This document shows, piece after piece, positions 1-7,708 of a stretch of DNA of 64,000 nucleotides. Position 1 is the first letter of the stretch, and every line of letters starts with the position of its first letter. The notes below the pieces were generated by a model. The model did no database searches. It was given only the letters and a program-made list of their open reading frames with translations, and had not been told where the DNA came from. The stretch spans positions 12,085-76,084 of the forward strand of contig CAUDXH010000009.1 in NCBI GenBank assembly GCA_958453305.1, in the 5' to 3' direction. The translations under genes were made by a program, and so were the position numbers. The DNA is from an uncultured Bacteroides sp. GTDB lineage: Bacteria; Bacteroidota; Bacteroidia; Bacteroidales; Bacteroidaceae.

Positions 1-63
1 CTGGAATAAGCCACACAAACATCCCAACGCAAAGAAACCGACAATAATCAAACTACCTTTCAT
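1..63 (-). CDS. LysO-family transporter, C-terminal subunit (partial, N-terminus only)
   Basis: Only the first 21 codons are inside the window (MKGSLIIVGF...), a hydrophobic stretch typical of a first membrane helix. The ATG at 63-61 overlaps the TGA of the upstream gene in an ATGA arrangement, so the two are translationally coupled. Bacteroidetes often encode the lysine exporter LysO (DUF340) as a short and a long gene in this order. That family assignment is inferred mainly from the neighbour and the overlap, because little protein is visible here. Confidence 0.6.
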   Translation of the reverse strand, partial: MKGSLIIVGFFALGCLCGLFQ

Positions 64-338
64 GCGTTCTTCCCCTTTCTCTTATATAACAGAAACCATA
101 ATGCCCAGGCGGCTACACAACTGCCAAAGACGGCAGCTACGGTAATGGTAAAGGCTTCAAGCCCTAACGTGGCAAGCCCTTCAATGATTTGACGGTTGCC
201 TCCTACCTCTATACCCAGAAGAAAAAGCAAGGTCCAAATCAATACGGTTATAAACTTGTGTATCCACGTAAATTGTTGCTTGCGCAAAAGGAAACCGATA
301 CACATGCCTCCTAACATTAGTCCAATAACTGTAAACAT
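60..338 (-). CDS. LysO-family transporter, N-terminal subunit (DUF340)
   Basis: A 92-residue integral membrane protein with about three hydrophobic segments (residues 1-20, 27-46 and 60-84) and a basic C-terminus. The pattern GLMLGGMCIGFLLR near the start and LLFLLGIEVG in the middle fits the N-terminal part of LysO lysine exporters, which in Bacteroides are split into two cistrons. It overlaps the following gene by 4 bases. The predicted role, export of lysine or a toxic analogue across the inner membrane, comes from the family; the short length leaves the substrate open. Confidence 0.65.
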   Translation of the reverse strand: MFTVIGLMLGGMCIGFLLRKQQFTWIHKFITVLIWTLLFLLGIEVGGNRQIIEGLATLGLEAFTITVAAVFGSCVAAWALWFLLYKRKGKNA

Positions 339-390
339 ATTCTTTTTGTCTTTATAGGCAAAAATAACTATTTAAAATTTCAAATAAAAG

Positions 391-429
391 TCCAGCGTTT
401 CCAACGCTATATAGATGGTAAACGCTGGA
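391..429 (-). terminator. Terminator hairpin after the first susD
   Basis: A 10-bp stem (391-400 pairing with 420-429) encloses a 19-base loop and is followed on the minus strand by a T-rich run. A shorter alternative hairpin, AGCGTT/AACGCT at 394-408, shares the same bases. It lies 40 bases past the susD stop and ahead of the LysO gene, so it probably ends the susCD transcript. Confidence 0.7.
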
Positions 430-468
430 TTTTCATTTATGTCATTATATCATATCACAGTGCAAACC

Positions 469-2025
469 TTATTCACTCACTAACGGGTTTGCATCAAGTT
501 CCCATTTCGGGATAGGATAAAATGCTTTAGCTTCATCATAACCTGTACGGCCGATTGCCTGTAAGCGTTCAGCTGTTACACCCCAACGACGCATATCGTA
601 CCAGCGATAGCTTTCCAACGGGAATTCAATGATTCGCTCGTGTTCAATCTGTTTCTTAACTGCATTATAATCACTGTTTGCAGCAATTCCCGGCATACCT
701 CCGTGTTCACGACGTACATCGTTAATATAAGGAACAGCCTGATCTGGATGACCTTGTTCATTCAATACTTCTGCAATCATCAACAAAACATTTGCATAGC
801 GCATCAAAGGAATATTAAATGCGCATGATTCTCCCATTTCAGCCAATGTTCTAGGAGTAAATTTACGGAAAGAAGGCTTATCATATTCAGTTCCCGAAAT
901 GATGTTGTCATCTTTATCGTGTTTACTGAAGAAGTAGTTATAATCTTTTCCCATAACCCTTCCTGTCCCGTCATTGAAGTAAGGGCATTGGAAATAAATG
1001 GTAGCATACAAACGATTATCATACAATCCATCGGCTTTCACTCCTTCACGCTTATACTCTTCCATCAAGAAATCATTTGGTAAAATTTCATCCCAACCTC
1101 CCAACTCGGATGAAGCAATCCAGTTGTGCATCCATGAAATGTGAGATGAACCATTCGCCTCATTCTTTGTAAATTGTACTTCGAATATTGACTCTTTACA
1201 ATTCTTGTTGGTACCGTTAAACATATCGATAAATTTATCTCCTGAGACCAAAGTATAACCAGCTGTAGAGCTTTGAACTGCTTTTAAAGCAGTTAGAGCG
1301 GCAGTAAGATGGGCATCCTTCTGGGCAGTTTCTTCATAAGCGCGAGTCAGGAAAGCAAATCCAAGATAGGCATTGGCTGCACCGCTGGTAGCACGTCCGG
1401 TTTCTGTATTATCACGCACGTCGGGCAGATTTTTTCCGTATGCCAACTCATCTATCACAAACTTCCATGCATCCGCACGCTCTGAAAGTCCCTTATTCAG
1501 CTGATTGTTTTCTGTAATGTATTCATCACGGATAATGATTTTCTCCCAGTTCAATAGAGCCATCAAGTGATAATAGCCGCGTAAGAAGTGAGCTTCATTC
1601 AGTATTTGGCTACGTGAAGTCTCATCCAACTTCTCCGCAGGTATTTCAGGAACTTTAGCCAACACCTGATTGGTAAAGTTGATTCCTCTATACAAGTCTT
1701 GATAATAGTAAGAAAACTGGGTGTTACCATTGGTATAGGTAAAATTATACAATCCCACCCACTGGTCATAGTTTCCTGCATCGGTTCCCAACATACAAAT
1801 ATCTGAACGATATTCCTCTACCGGCCAGCGCACCTCACTGGTTGCATAAGCATCTCCATGATACAACTGAGAGTAAGCAGCCGACAAGCCTGCTTCTGCA
1901 TCATTTTTATCTCTCCAGAAATTATCGGACGTTAACTCATCCGGTGACTCCACGGTTAAAAAGTCCTCGCACGAAGTGAATAACATAGCGAGGCATATAC
2001 TTGCTAAATATAAAAACTTTTTCAT
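469..2025 (-). CDS. SusD/RagB-family surface glycan-binding lipoprotein
   Basis: A 518-residue SusD-family lipoprotein. The signal peptide ends in a lipobox (LFTSC, Cys19), followed by acidic residues that favour export to the cell surface. The TPR-like helical core shows the conserved NEAHFLRGYYHLMALLNW segment, and the C-terminal SusD domain shows MRYANVLLMIAEVLNE, ERIIEFPLESYRWYDMRRWG and the closing FYPIP motif. SusD proteins sit on the outer membrane as the lid of a SusC channel and capture a glycan or oligosaccharide. The gene starts 18 bases after the susC gene at 2044-5154 and is clearly its partner. No glycoside hydrolase is next to it in this window, so the substrate cannot be guessed. 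Confidence 0.95.
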   Translation of the reverse strand: MKKFLYLASICLAMLFTSCEDFLTVESPDELTSDNFWRDKNDAEAGLSAAYSQLYHGDAYATSEVRWPVEEYRSDICMLGTDAGNYDQWVGLYNFTYTNGNTQFSYYYQDLYRGINFTNQVLAKVPEIPAEKLDETSRSQILNEAHFLRGYYHLMALLNWEKIIIRDEYITENNQLNKGLSERADAWKFVIDELAYGKNLPDVRDNTETGRATSGAANAYLGFAFLTRAYEETAQKDAHLTAALTALKAVQSSTAGYTLVSGDKFIDMFNGTNKNCKESIFEVQFTKNEANGSSHISWMHNWIASSELGGWDEILPNDFLMEEYKREGVKADGLYDNRLYATIYFQCPYFNDGTGRVMGKDYNYFFSKHDKDDNIISGTEYDKPSFRKFTPRTLAEMGESCAFNIPLMRYANVLLMIAEVLNEQGHPDQAVPYINDVRREHGGMPGIAANSDYNAVKKQIEHERIIEFPLESYRWYDMRRWGVTAERLQAIGRTGYDEAKAFYPIPKWELDANPLVSE

Positions 2026-2043
2026 TTTTCTATGCTTTTGTAA

Positions 2044-5000
2044 TTAGAACGTTAACTGGGCACCCACTGTAAATGAACGGGTAAACGGATAAATGTAACG
2101 GTCGATACCGGTATCCAACGGGCTTGAGCGTGAGAACTCAGGATCAATACCTGAATAGTTGGTAATGGTAAACAAGTTTTCACCACTTACGTAGAAACGC
2201 AGTTTTTCAATATGTACTTTCTTCATCAATGCAGAAGGAAGCGTATAACCCAACTGTGCCTGACGAAGACGAACGAAATTACCATTTTCCAAGAAGCGGT
2301 CAGACTCACGTGCATTGTTGTTCGGGTCATTCAATACCGCACGAGGAACATCTGTATTTATATGGTCAGGTCTCCATGCATCCAAAGCACTGGTCATCAT
2401 GTTAGCCGGTGTCTTCATGCTTTCATAGTAATAACGGTTACCGTTAAACAACTTGTGTCCCCATGCACTACCGAATGACAAAGTCAAGTCAAAACCTTTA
2501 TAAGCACCGGTCAAATTCAAGTTAGCTTCTACTTTTGGAATACCTGTACCTGCATATTCACGGTCACTTTCATCCAATACGCCATCGCCATTCACATCCT
2601 TAAAACGGATATCACCAGCTTTAGCTTCCGGCTGTAAACGTTCACCGTCTTTATTTACATAAGCTGCTGCTTCGGCATCGGTCTGGAAAATGCCATCTGT
2701 ACGATATAAATAGAATGCACTGATAGGTTTACCTTCTGTTGCATAAGCCGGTGTATAGTCAGTTCCATAAATCAAACCAGAGCAATACAGAGCCTGTCCT
2801 TTATCTGCCAAAGAAACCACCTCGTTATGTGTAGTACTAAGATTGAAACCTACACTATATTCAAAGTCTTTCACTTTATCAGCCCAGTTCAATTCCAGTT
2901 CGAAACCACGGTTACGGATTTTACCCACATTTAAAACGGGGTTCTGGAAGCCTGATGAAGGAGAAAGTTTCTTGGTAATCAACAAATCTTCAGTCTGATT
3001 AATATAATAGTTGATGCTACCAGTCAAACGGCTGTTAAACATACCAAAGTCGAAACCGATATTTTTGGTATCAGTAGTTTCCCACTGCAAATCATTACGT
3101 TCGATATTCCATGCAACAGATCCCGGCCATGGATTCTGTCCGTCTCCCTGTACATAACCACCATAATAAGTGTTTGAAGTATATATCAAAGACTGGAAGT
3201 CATAATAGCCCAATGCATTTTCATTACCTAAACGTCCCCAGCTCACACGGAATTTCAAATTATCAATGAATGTACCTTTCGGGAAGAATGATTCCTGACT
3301 GATTCTCCATCCCAAAGCAACCGATGGGAACATACCCCAACGGTTGTTTTTACCAAACTTAGAAGATCCGTCACGACGGAGAGTTGCCTGAACCAAATAA
3401 CGGTCATCATAGTTATAATTGATACGGCCAAAGAAAGAAGCACGATTATACTTCCAATTAGTACCATTACCAGAGTAAGTTCCTCCCTTTCCGGCATCAA
3501 TGGTAGAAAAGTTCGGACTAAGGAAACCGGCCGGTTCATTCTTTTGTGTCAAGTTTCCGTCTTTATCTACACCATACTTAGTAACAAAACCTTCCACACC
3601 AATACCATTTTCAGTATATTTGGTTGAAGTAATAGATGAACCAATCATGGCACCTACACTATGCTTGCCGAATTCTTTATTAAAGTTCAACACGTTATCA
3701 ATAACCTGTTCTTCCCAATAATAAGTTGATTCGCTGCTGTACGGATAAGGATGAGGAGCATTCGTATTAGAAATATAATCAGGATAATGAATATTATAAC
3801 GATAATGTTTTCCGCGATATGCATAACTTGTCTTGAAGTTTAACCAAGAAGTAATTTTCACACCTAACGAGACATTCGCATTGGTAGTAAAAGTCTTAGT
3901 AGCAGCATCTTGGTAATAATGGTCTGCCATCGGGTTGTTATTAGCCGGTAAGCCCTGCGATGAGGTCAATCCAAAACCATATTTTTCATCTTCATCATAA
4001 ACAGGCACTAACGGAGATACATTATAAACCTCACGCAATGAATAAGTAGGCTGTTTACTCTTAGTATAGCGGAAACTTAAGTTCGCATCCACGTCAAAAA
4101 TATATTTACTCATGTGCAACTTCATGCGGGCATTATCCTGACGGAAGTTATTACCCAAGAAAATACCTTTTTCATCAGCATGGTTATAAGACACAGAGTA
4201 TTGAGCGGTTTCTCCACCTCCACGCACACTGAACATATAGTTCTGTGCAAATCCACTGCGCATCATCTCGTCTTGCCAGTCTGTATCAACACCTGTATCA
4301 GTATTACAGTAAACAGGAACCTTATCGGCCTTACCCGCATTTTCATACATCGTCTTAATCAACGATTTATATTGCTCTGCATTAACCAGCTCCAGCTTTT
4401 TAGCAACATTGGTAAAACTCAGGTAAGTATTGAAATCGATATGAGTTTCACCTTTCTTACCATTCTTGGTTGTGATGATTACCACACCATTCGCAGCAAC
4501 CGAACCATAAATAGCAGCAGCAGCACCATCTTTCAAAACCTCCATTGACTGAATATCCACCGGATTCACACTGTTAATATCACCGGGAAATCCGTCAATA
4601 ATATAAAGAGGTTCATTATCACCGAATGATTTTACACCACGAATCTTTACAGAAACACCTGCACCGGCATTACCACCCGATTTCATAATGTTTACACCTG
4701 CAATTTTTCCTTGGAGGGCTTCAGCCGGATTAGTAGTGGCACGCTTTACCAACTCTTCCGTATCAACTGAAGAAATCGCACCGGTCATATCACTTTTTTT
4801 CATCGTTCCATAACCTACCACAATTACTTCTTCCAGCATTTCGCTGTCTTCTTTCAGCGTAATATTAAAGACTTTTTGATTGTTAACCGGAATTTCTTGA
4901 GTCTGAAATCCCACATAAGAGATTTGAAGTGTACCTTTAGCTGACACTTCCAACTGGAACTTTCCGTCAAGGTCAGTAATCACCCCATTTGTAGTTCCTT

Positions 5001-5154
5001 TTTCTAATACACTGGCACCGATGACTGATTCTCCTGAAGCATCAAGCACAGTACCATTCACTTGGATGGTTTGAGCAAAGCCAAACACCGGAAACATTAA
5101 AGCAAGCAAGAATAAACTCTGCCATACTTTAAAATAGCTTCTTTTTCTTTCCAT
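2044..5154 (-). CDS. SusC/RagA-family TonB-dependent outer-membrane transporter
   Basis: 1036 residues, the usual SusC length. In order: a signal peptide ending near FGFAQ (about residue 28), a carboxypeptidase-regulatory-like beta-sandwich (about 30-105, with VNGTVLDASGESVIGASV), the family hallmark EEVIVVGYG, a TonB plug (YIIDGFPGDINSVNPVDIQ, EVLKDGAAAAIYG), and a 22-strand barrel ending in an aromatic residue (AQLTF). It imports large ligands across the outer membrane using TonB energy together with the downstream SusD. No STN domain for ECF anti-sigma signalling is seen, so regulation by an anti-sigma partner is unlikely; no regulator is adjacent. This pair is separate from the xylan locus at 30-48 kb. 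Confidence 0.96.
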   Translation of the reverse strand: MERKRSYFKVWQSLFLLALMFPVFGFAQTIQVNGTVLDASGESVIGASVLEKGTTNGVITDLDGKFQLEVSAKGTLQISYVGFQTQEIPVNNQKVFNITLKEDSEMLEEVIVVGYGTMKKSDMTGAISSVDTEELVKRATTNPAEALQGKIAGVNIMKSGGNAGAGVSVKIRGVKSFGDNEPLYIIDGFPGDINSVNPVDIQSMEVLKDGAAAAIYGSVAANGVVIITTKNGKKGETHIDFNTYLSFTNVAKKLELVNAEQYKSLIKTMYENAGKADKVPVYCNTDTGVDTDWQDEMMRSGFAQNYMFSVRGGGETAQYSVSYNHADEKGIFLGNNFRQDNARMKLHMSKYIFDVDANLSFRYTKSKQPTYSLREVYNVSPLVPVYDEDEKYGFGLTSSQGLPANNNPMADHYYQDAATKTFTTNANVSLGVKITSWLNFKTSYAYRGKHYRYNIHYPDYISNTNAPHPYPYSSESTYYWEEQVIDNVLNFNKEFGKHSVGAMIGSSITSTKYTENGIGVEGFVTKYGVDKDGNLTQKNEPAGFLSPNFSTIDAGKGGTYSGNGTNWKYNRASFFGRINYNYDDRYLVQATLRRDGSSKFGKNNRWGMFPSVALGWRISQESFFPKGTFIDNLKFRVSWGRLGNENALGYYDFQSLIYTSNTYYGGYVQGDGQNPWPGSVAWNIERNDLQWETTDTKNIGFDFGMFNSRLTGSINYYINQTEDLLITKKLSPSSGFQNPVLNVGKIRNRGFELELNWADKVKDFEYSVGFNLSTTHNEVVSLADKGQALYCSGLIYGTDYTPAYATEGKPISAFYLYRTDGIFQTDAEAAAYVNKDGERLQPEAKAGDIRFKDVNGDGVLDESDREYAGTGIPKVEANLNLTGAYKGFDLTLSFGSAWGHKLFNGNRYYYESMKTPANMMTSALDAWRPDHINTDVPRAVLNDPNNNARESDRFLENGNFVRLRQAQLGYTLPSALMKKVHIEKLRFYVSGENLFTITNYSGIDPEFSRSSPLDTGIDRYIYPFTRSFTVGAQLTF

Positions 5155-5217
5155 TTGTGTTTTGTTTTAAGGTTAGTTATTAGTTTAAACAATTAAAAAG
5201 GTTTTAACTTTTGATTG

Positions 5218-5225
5218 CAAACATA
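5218..5225 (-). promoter_or_regulatory. Putative -7 box of the susC/susD promoter
   Basis: The minus strand reads TATGTTTG, a match to the Bacteroides -7 consensus TAnnTTTG, about 64 bases before the susC ATG. About 20 bases further upstream the sequence is TTTAG rather than TTTG, so the -33 element is weak. That is common for activator-dependent sus-like promoters. Confidence 0.45.
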
Positions 5226-5609
5226 ACTAACAAGCAAGAATCCGCCTAAAAAAAAGTCCAGAAATCAATCTACCAAAGGCAAATAAAAGCAGATAATAAA
5301 TCTACATGATAATATTTAAACAATTATTTTACAACAGATTAAAAGAATACACAATATCTACAATAAATACTTTTTAAGAAATTAAGATTATTGGAGGATA
5401 ATTGTCCTCTTTGCCCATTAAAACACTCGGTAAAGCTACGTAAACGAACGACAATGAACAAAACGAAACTCACTTCATCAGCCCTCTTTTCCGGCTGTCA
5501 GAGTATCAACATAAAGAGAAAAAGCACTCAACAGATGCAAATATCTCCCCCAACAGTCTTACACGAGACAGAAAACTAATATGGAAATTCAAACCCAAAT
5601 TCTACAACT

Positions 5610-5644
5610 CACTATTATGGGTCGTAAAACCCACTATTATGGGT
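5610..5644. repeat. Direct repeat CACTATTATGGGT x2, possible operator
   Basis: CACTATTATGGGT occurs at 5610-5622 and again at 5632-5644, exactly 22 bases apart (two helical turns). The second copy also lies in an inverted repeat ACCCActattaTGGGT. Such spacing suits a dimeric DNA-binding protein. It lies about 400 bases upstream of the predicted susC start and about 210 bases upstream of the rimP promoter, so its target gene is unclear. Confidence 0.4.
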
Positions 5645-5819
5645 TATAAAATACATTCTTACGAATCAAGAAATATAACCTTATGCACAGACAAACCAGA
5701 CTTCATAAACATGCTGTCAAAACAACCTGCAAGATTGCCAAGTTTCGCATAGAGCCCAGTCCGATTCCTGCCATTTTCCACGTAAACAGAAACGTTTAAC
5801 GAAATATTTATCCGATTAT

Positions 5820-5850
5820 TTTGTTACACATTATATTATTTGTATCTTTG
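5820..5850 (+). promoter_or_regulatory. Promoter of the rimP-nusA-infB operon
   Basis: TTTG at 5820-5823 and TATCTTTG at 5843-5850 are separated by 19 bases, an excellent fit to the Bacteroides sigma-ABfr promoter (-33 TTTG, -7 TAnnTTTG). Transcription would begin near 5857, leaving a leader of about 60 bases before the rimP ATG. Confidence 0.75.
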
Positions 5851-5915
5851 CAATCGAAATGGATGAAAGGTGGAGGGGCAATTAAGCTCCTTTTTTTGTT
5901 CTTAATAGTTAATAC

Positions 5916-6383
5916 ATGATAGATAAAAACATTGTAACCCGGATTGTAGAAGAATGGTTGGAAGATAAAGATTACTTCCTTGTAGATACAACTGTAAGTC
6001 CGGATGACAAAATTGTCGTTGAGATTGACCATGCCGAAGGAGTATGGATTGACGATTGTGTGGAACTAAGCCGCTATATCGAGTCAAAATTAAACCGCGA
6101 AGAAGAAGACTACGAACTGGAAGTAGGTTCTGCCGGTATCGGACAACCGTTTAAGGTATTAAAACAATACCAAATTCACATCGGAAAAGATGTAGAGGTG
6201 CTAACTAAAGACGGGAAAAAATGGGTCGGTGTCCTGACCGATGTAAACGAACAAAATTTCACCGTCATCATTGAGAAAAAAGTGAAACCGGAAGGAGCTA
6301 AACGCCCCAAACTGGTAGAAGAAGCGGTAACGTTTACTTACGATGAAATAAAATACACCAAATACTTAATTAGCTTTAAATAA
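5916..6383 (+). CDS. rimP: Ribosome maturation factor RimP
   Basis: 155 residues, the normal RimP length. The N-terminal domain contains DDCVELSRYIESKLN and the motif ELEVGSAGIGQPFK (family: E-V-S-S/P-G...PL). The C-terminal SH3-like domain follows from about residue 85. RimP binds the free 30S subunit and assists late maturation. The gene is first in the conserved rimP-nusA-infB order, and nusA begins 2 bases after its stop, so the two are co-transcribed. Confidence 0.95.
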   Translation: MIDKNIVTRIVEEWLEDKDYFLVDTTVSPDDKIVVEIDHAEGVWIDDCVELSRYIESKLNREEEDYELEVGSAGIGQPFKVLKQYQIHIGKDVEVLTKDGKKWVGVLTDVNEQNFTVIIEKKVKPEGAKRPKLVEEAVTFTYDEIKYTKYLISFK

Positions 6384-6385
6384 TT

Positions 6386-7642
6386 ATGGCCAAAAAAGAA
6401 GAAATAGTCAGTTTGATTGACACCTTTTCGGAATTTAAGGAATTAAAGAATATCGACCGTACAACAATGGTAAGCGTTTTGGAAGAATCTTTCCGGAGCG
6501 TAATTGCTAAGATGTTTGGTACAGATGAAAATTATGACGTCATTGTAAACCCGGATAAGGGCGATTTCGAAATATGGCGAAACCGTGAAGTTGTAGCAGA
6601 CGATGAGCTGACCGATCCGAATTTACAGATATCACTGACAGAAGCACGAAAGATCGACGCATCGTATGAACCGGGAGAAGAAGTTACCGATGAAGTCATC
6701 TTCGAAAAATTTGGTCGCCGTGCTATCCTGAACTTACGTCAGACCCTAGCCTCCAAAATTTTAGAGCTCGAAAAAGATAGTCTTTACAATAAATATATTG
6801 ACAAAGTAGGAACTATTATCAGCGCTGAAGTCTATCAGATATGGAAAAAGGAAATCCTGCTGCTGGATGACGAAGGTAATGAACTGCTACTGCCTAAAAC
6901 CGAACAGATTCCCAGCGATTTTTATCGCAAAGGAGAAACAGCACGTGCTGTCGTAGCTCGCGTAGACAATAAAAACAACAATCCGAAAATCATTCTTAGC
7001 CGTACTTCCCCTGCATTCTTGCAGCGTCTCTTCGAACAGGAAGTACCCGAAATCAATGACGGATTAATTACCATTCGCAAGATTGCCCGCATTCCGGGAG
7101 AACGTGCAAAAATTGCAGTGGAATCATACGATGAGCGCATTGATCCTGTAGGAGCATGTGTAGGAGTGAAAGGTTCACGTATCCATGGAATCGTACGCGA
7201 ATTACGTAACGAAAACATTGATGTAATCAATTACACCTCAAACATCCAGCTATTCATCCAGCGTGCTTTAAGCCCGGCTAAAGTTTCATCTATCGTTATG
7301 CACGAAGAAGAAAAGAAAGCCGAAGTTTATCTCAAGCCGGAAGAAGTTTCATTAGCTATCGGAAAAGGGGGATTAAACATCAAGCTGGCCAGCATGCTTA
7401 CCGAATACACCATTGATGTTTACCGTGAACTGGATGAAAATGCAGCCGATGAAGATATCTACTTGGATGAATTCAAGGATGAAATCGATGAATGGGTTAT
7501 CAATGCAATTAAGGCTATTGGTATTGATACCGCCAAAGGGGTACTTAACGCACCTCGTGAAATGCTGATCGAAAAGGCCGATCTGGAAGAGAATACCGTA
7601 GACGACGTGCTGAAAATTTTGAAAGCAGAGTTCGAAGACTAA
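6386..7642 (+). CDS. nusA: Transcription termination/antitermination factor NusA
   Basis: 418 residues. Domains in order: an N-terminal RNA-polymerase-binding domain (1-125), an S1 RNA-binding domain (about 130-200), and two KH domains marked by GVKGSRI (about residue 260) and AIGKGGLNIK (about residue 323). It then ends in a short helical segment; the two acidic repeat domains that make E. coli NusA about 495 residues long are absent, as is usual outside gammaproteobacteria. NusA modulates pausing and termination in the cytoplasm. It lies between rimP and infB as in most bacteria. Confidence 0.96.
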   Translation: MAKKEEIVSLIDTFSEFKELKNIDRTTMVSVLEESFRSVIAKMFGTDENYDVIVNPDKGDFEIWRNREVVADDELTDPNLQISLTEARKIDASYEPGEEVTDEVIFEKFGRRAILNLRQTLASKILELEKDSLYNKYIDKVGTIISAEVYQIWKKEILLLDDEGNELLLPKTEQIPSDFYRKGETARAVVARVDNKNNNPKIILSRTSPAFLQRLFEQEVPEINDGLITIRKIARIPGERAKIAVESYDERIDPVGACVGVKGSRIHGIVRELRNENIDVINYTSNIQLFIQRALSPAKVSSIVMHEEEKKAEVYLKPEEVSLAIGKGGLNIKLASMLTEYTIDVYRELDENAADEDIYLDEFKDEIDEWVINAIKAIGIDTAKGVLNAPREMLIEKADLEENTVDDVLKILKAEFED

Positions 7643-7669
7643 GCCAACGTCGCTCCGTTCTCCGACTCT

Positions 7670-7696
7670 TTCAATTTTCAATTTTCAATTTTCAAC
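7670..7696. repeat. Short tandem repeat (TTTTCAAT unit) between nusA and infB
   Basis: About 3.3 copies of an 8-base unit (TTCAATTT) fill the 66-base gap between nusA and infB just before the infB ATG. It looks like a slipped-strand simple repeat of the kind common in Bacteroides spacers; no function is visible. Confidence 0.6.
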
Positions 7697-7708
7697 TAAA
7701 AAAAGCTT

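Larger units (their letters stand above)
5155..5915. other. 761-bp divergent intergenic region between susC and rimP
   Basis: No convincing gene is seen. The susC side has a -7 like box 65 bases before its ATG. The rimP side has a strong promoter at 5820-5850. The middle holds a small palindrome (GAGGAtaattgTCCTC, about 5395-5410) and a directly repeated CACTATTATGGGT at 5610-5644. A 62-codon open frame at 5391-5579 (plus) has no recognisable family and composition like the surrounding A/T-rich spacer. Confidence 0.6.

Noticed and set aside
4114..4548. 144-codon open frame opposite susC
   Set aside because: Antisense shadow of a clear susC gene; no protein family and no ribosome binding evidence.
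5391..5579. 62-codon open frame on the plus strand
   Set aside because: No recognisable family, no promoter at a sensible distance, and composition as in the A/T-rich spacer.
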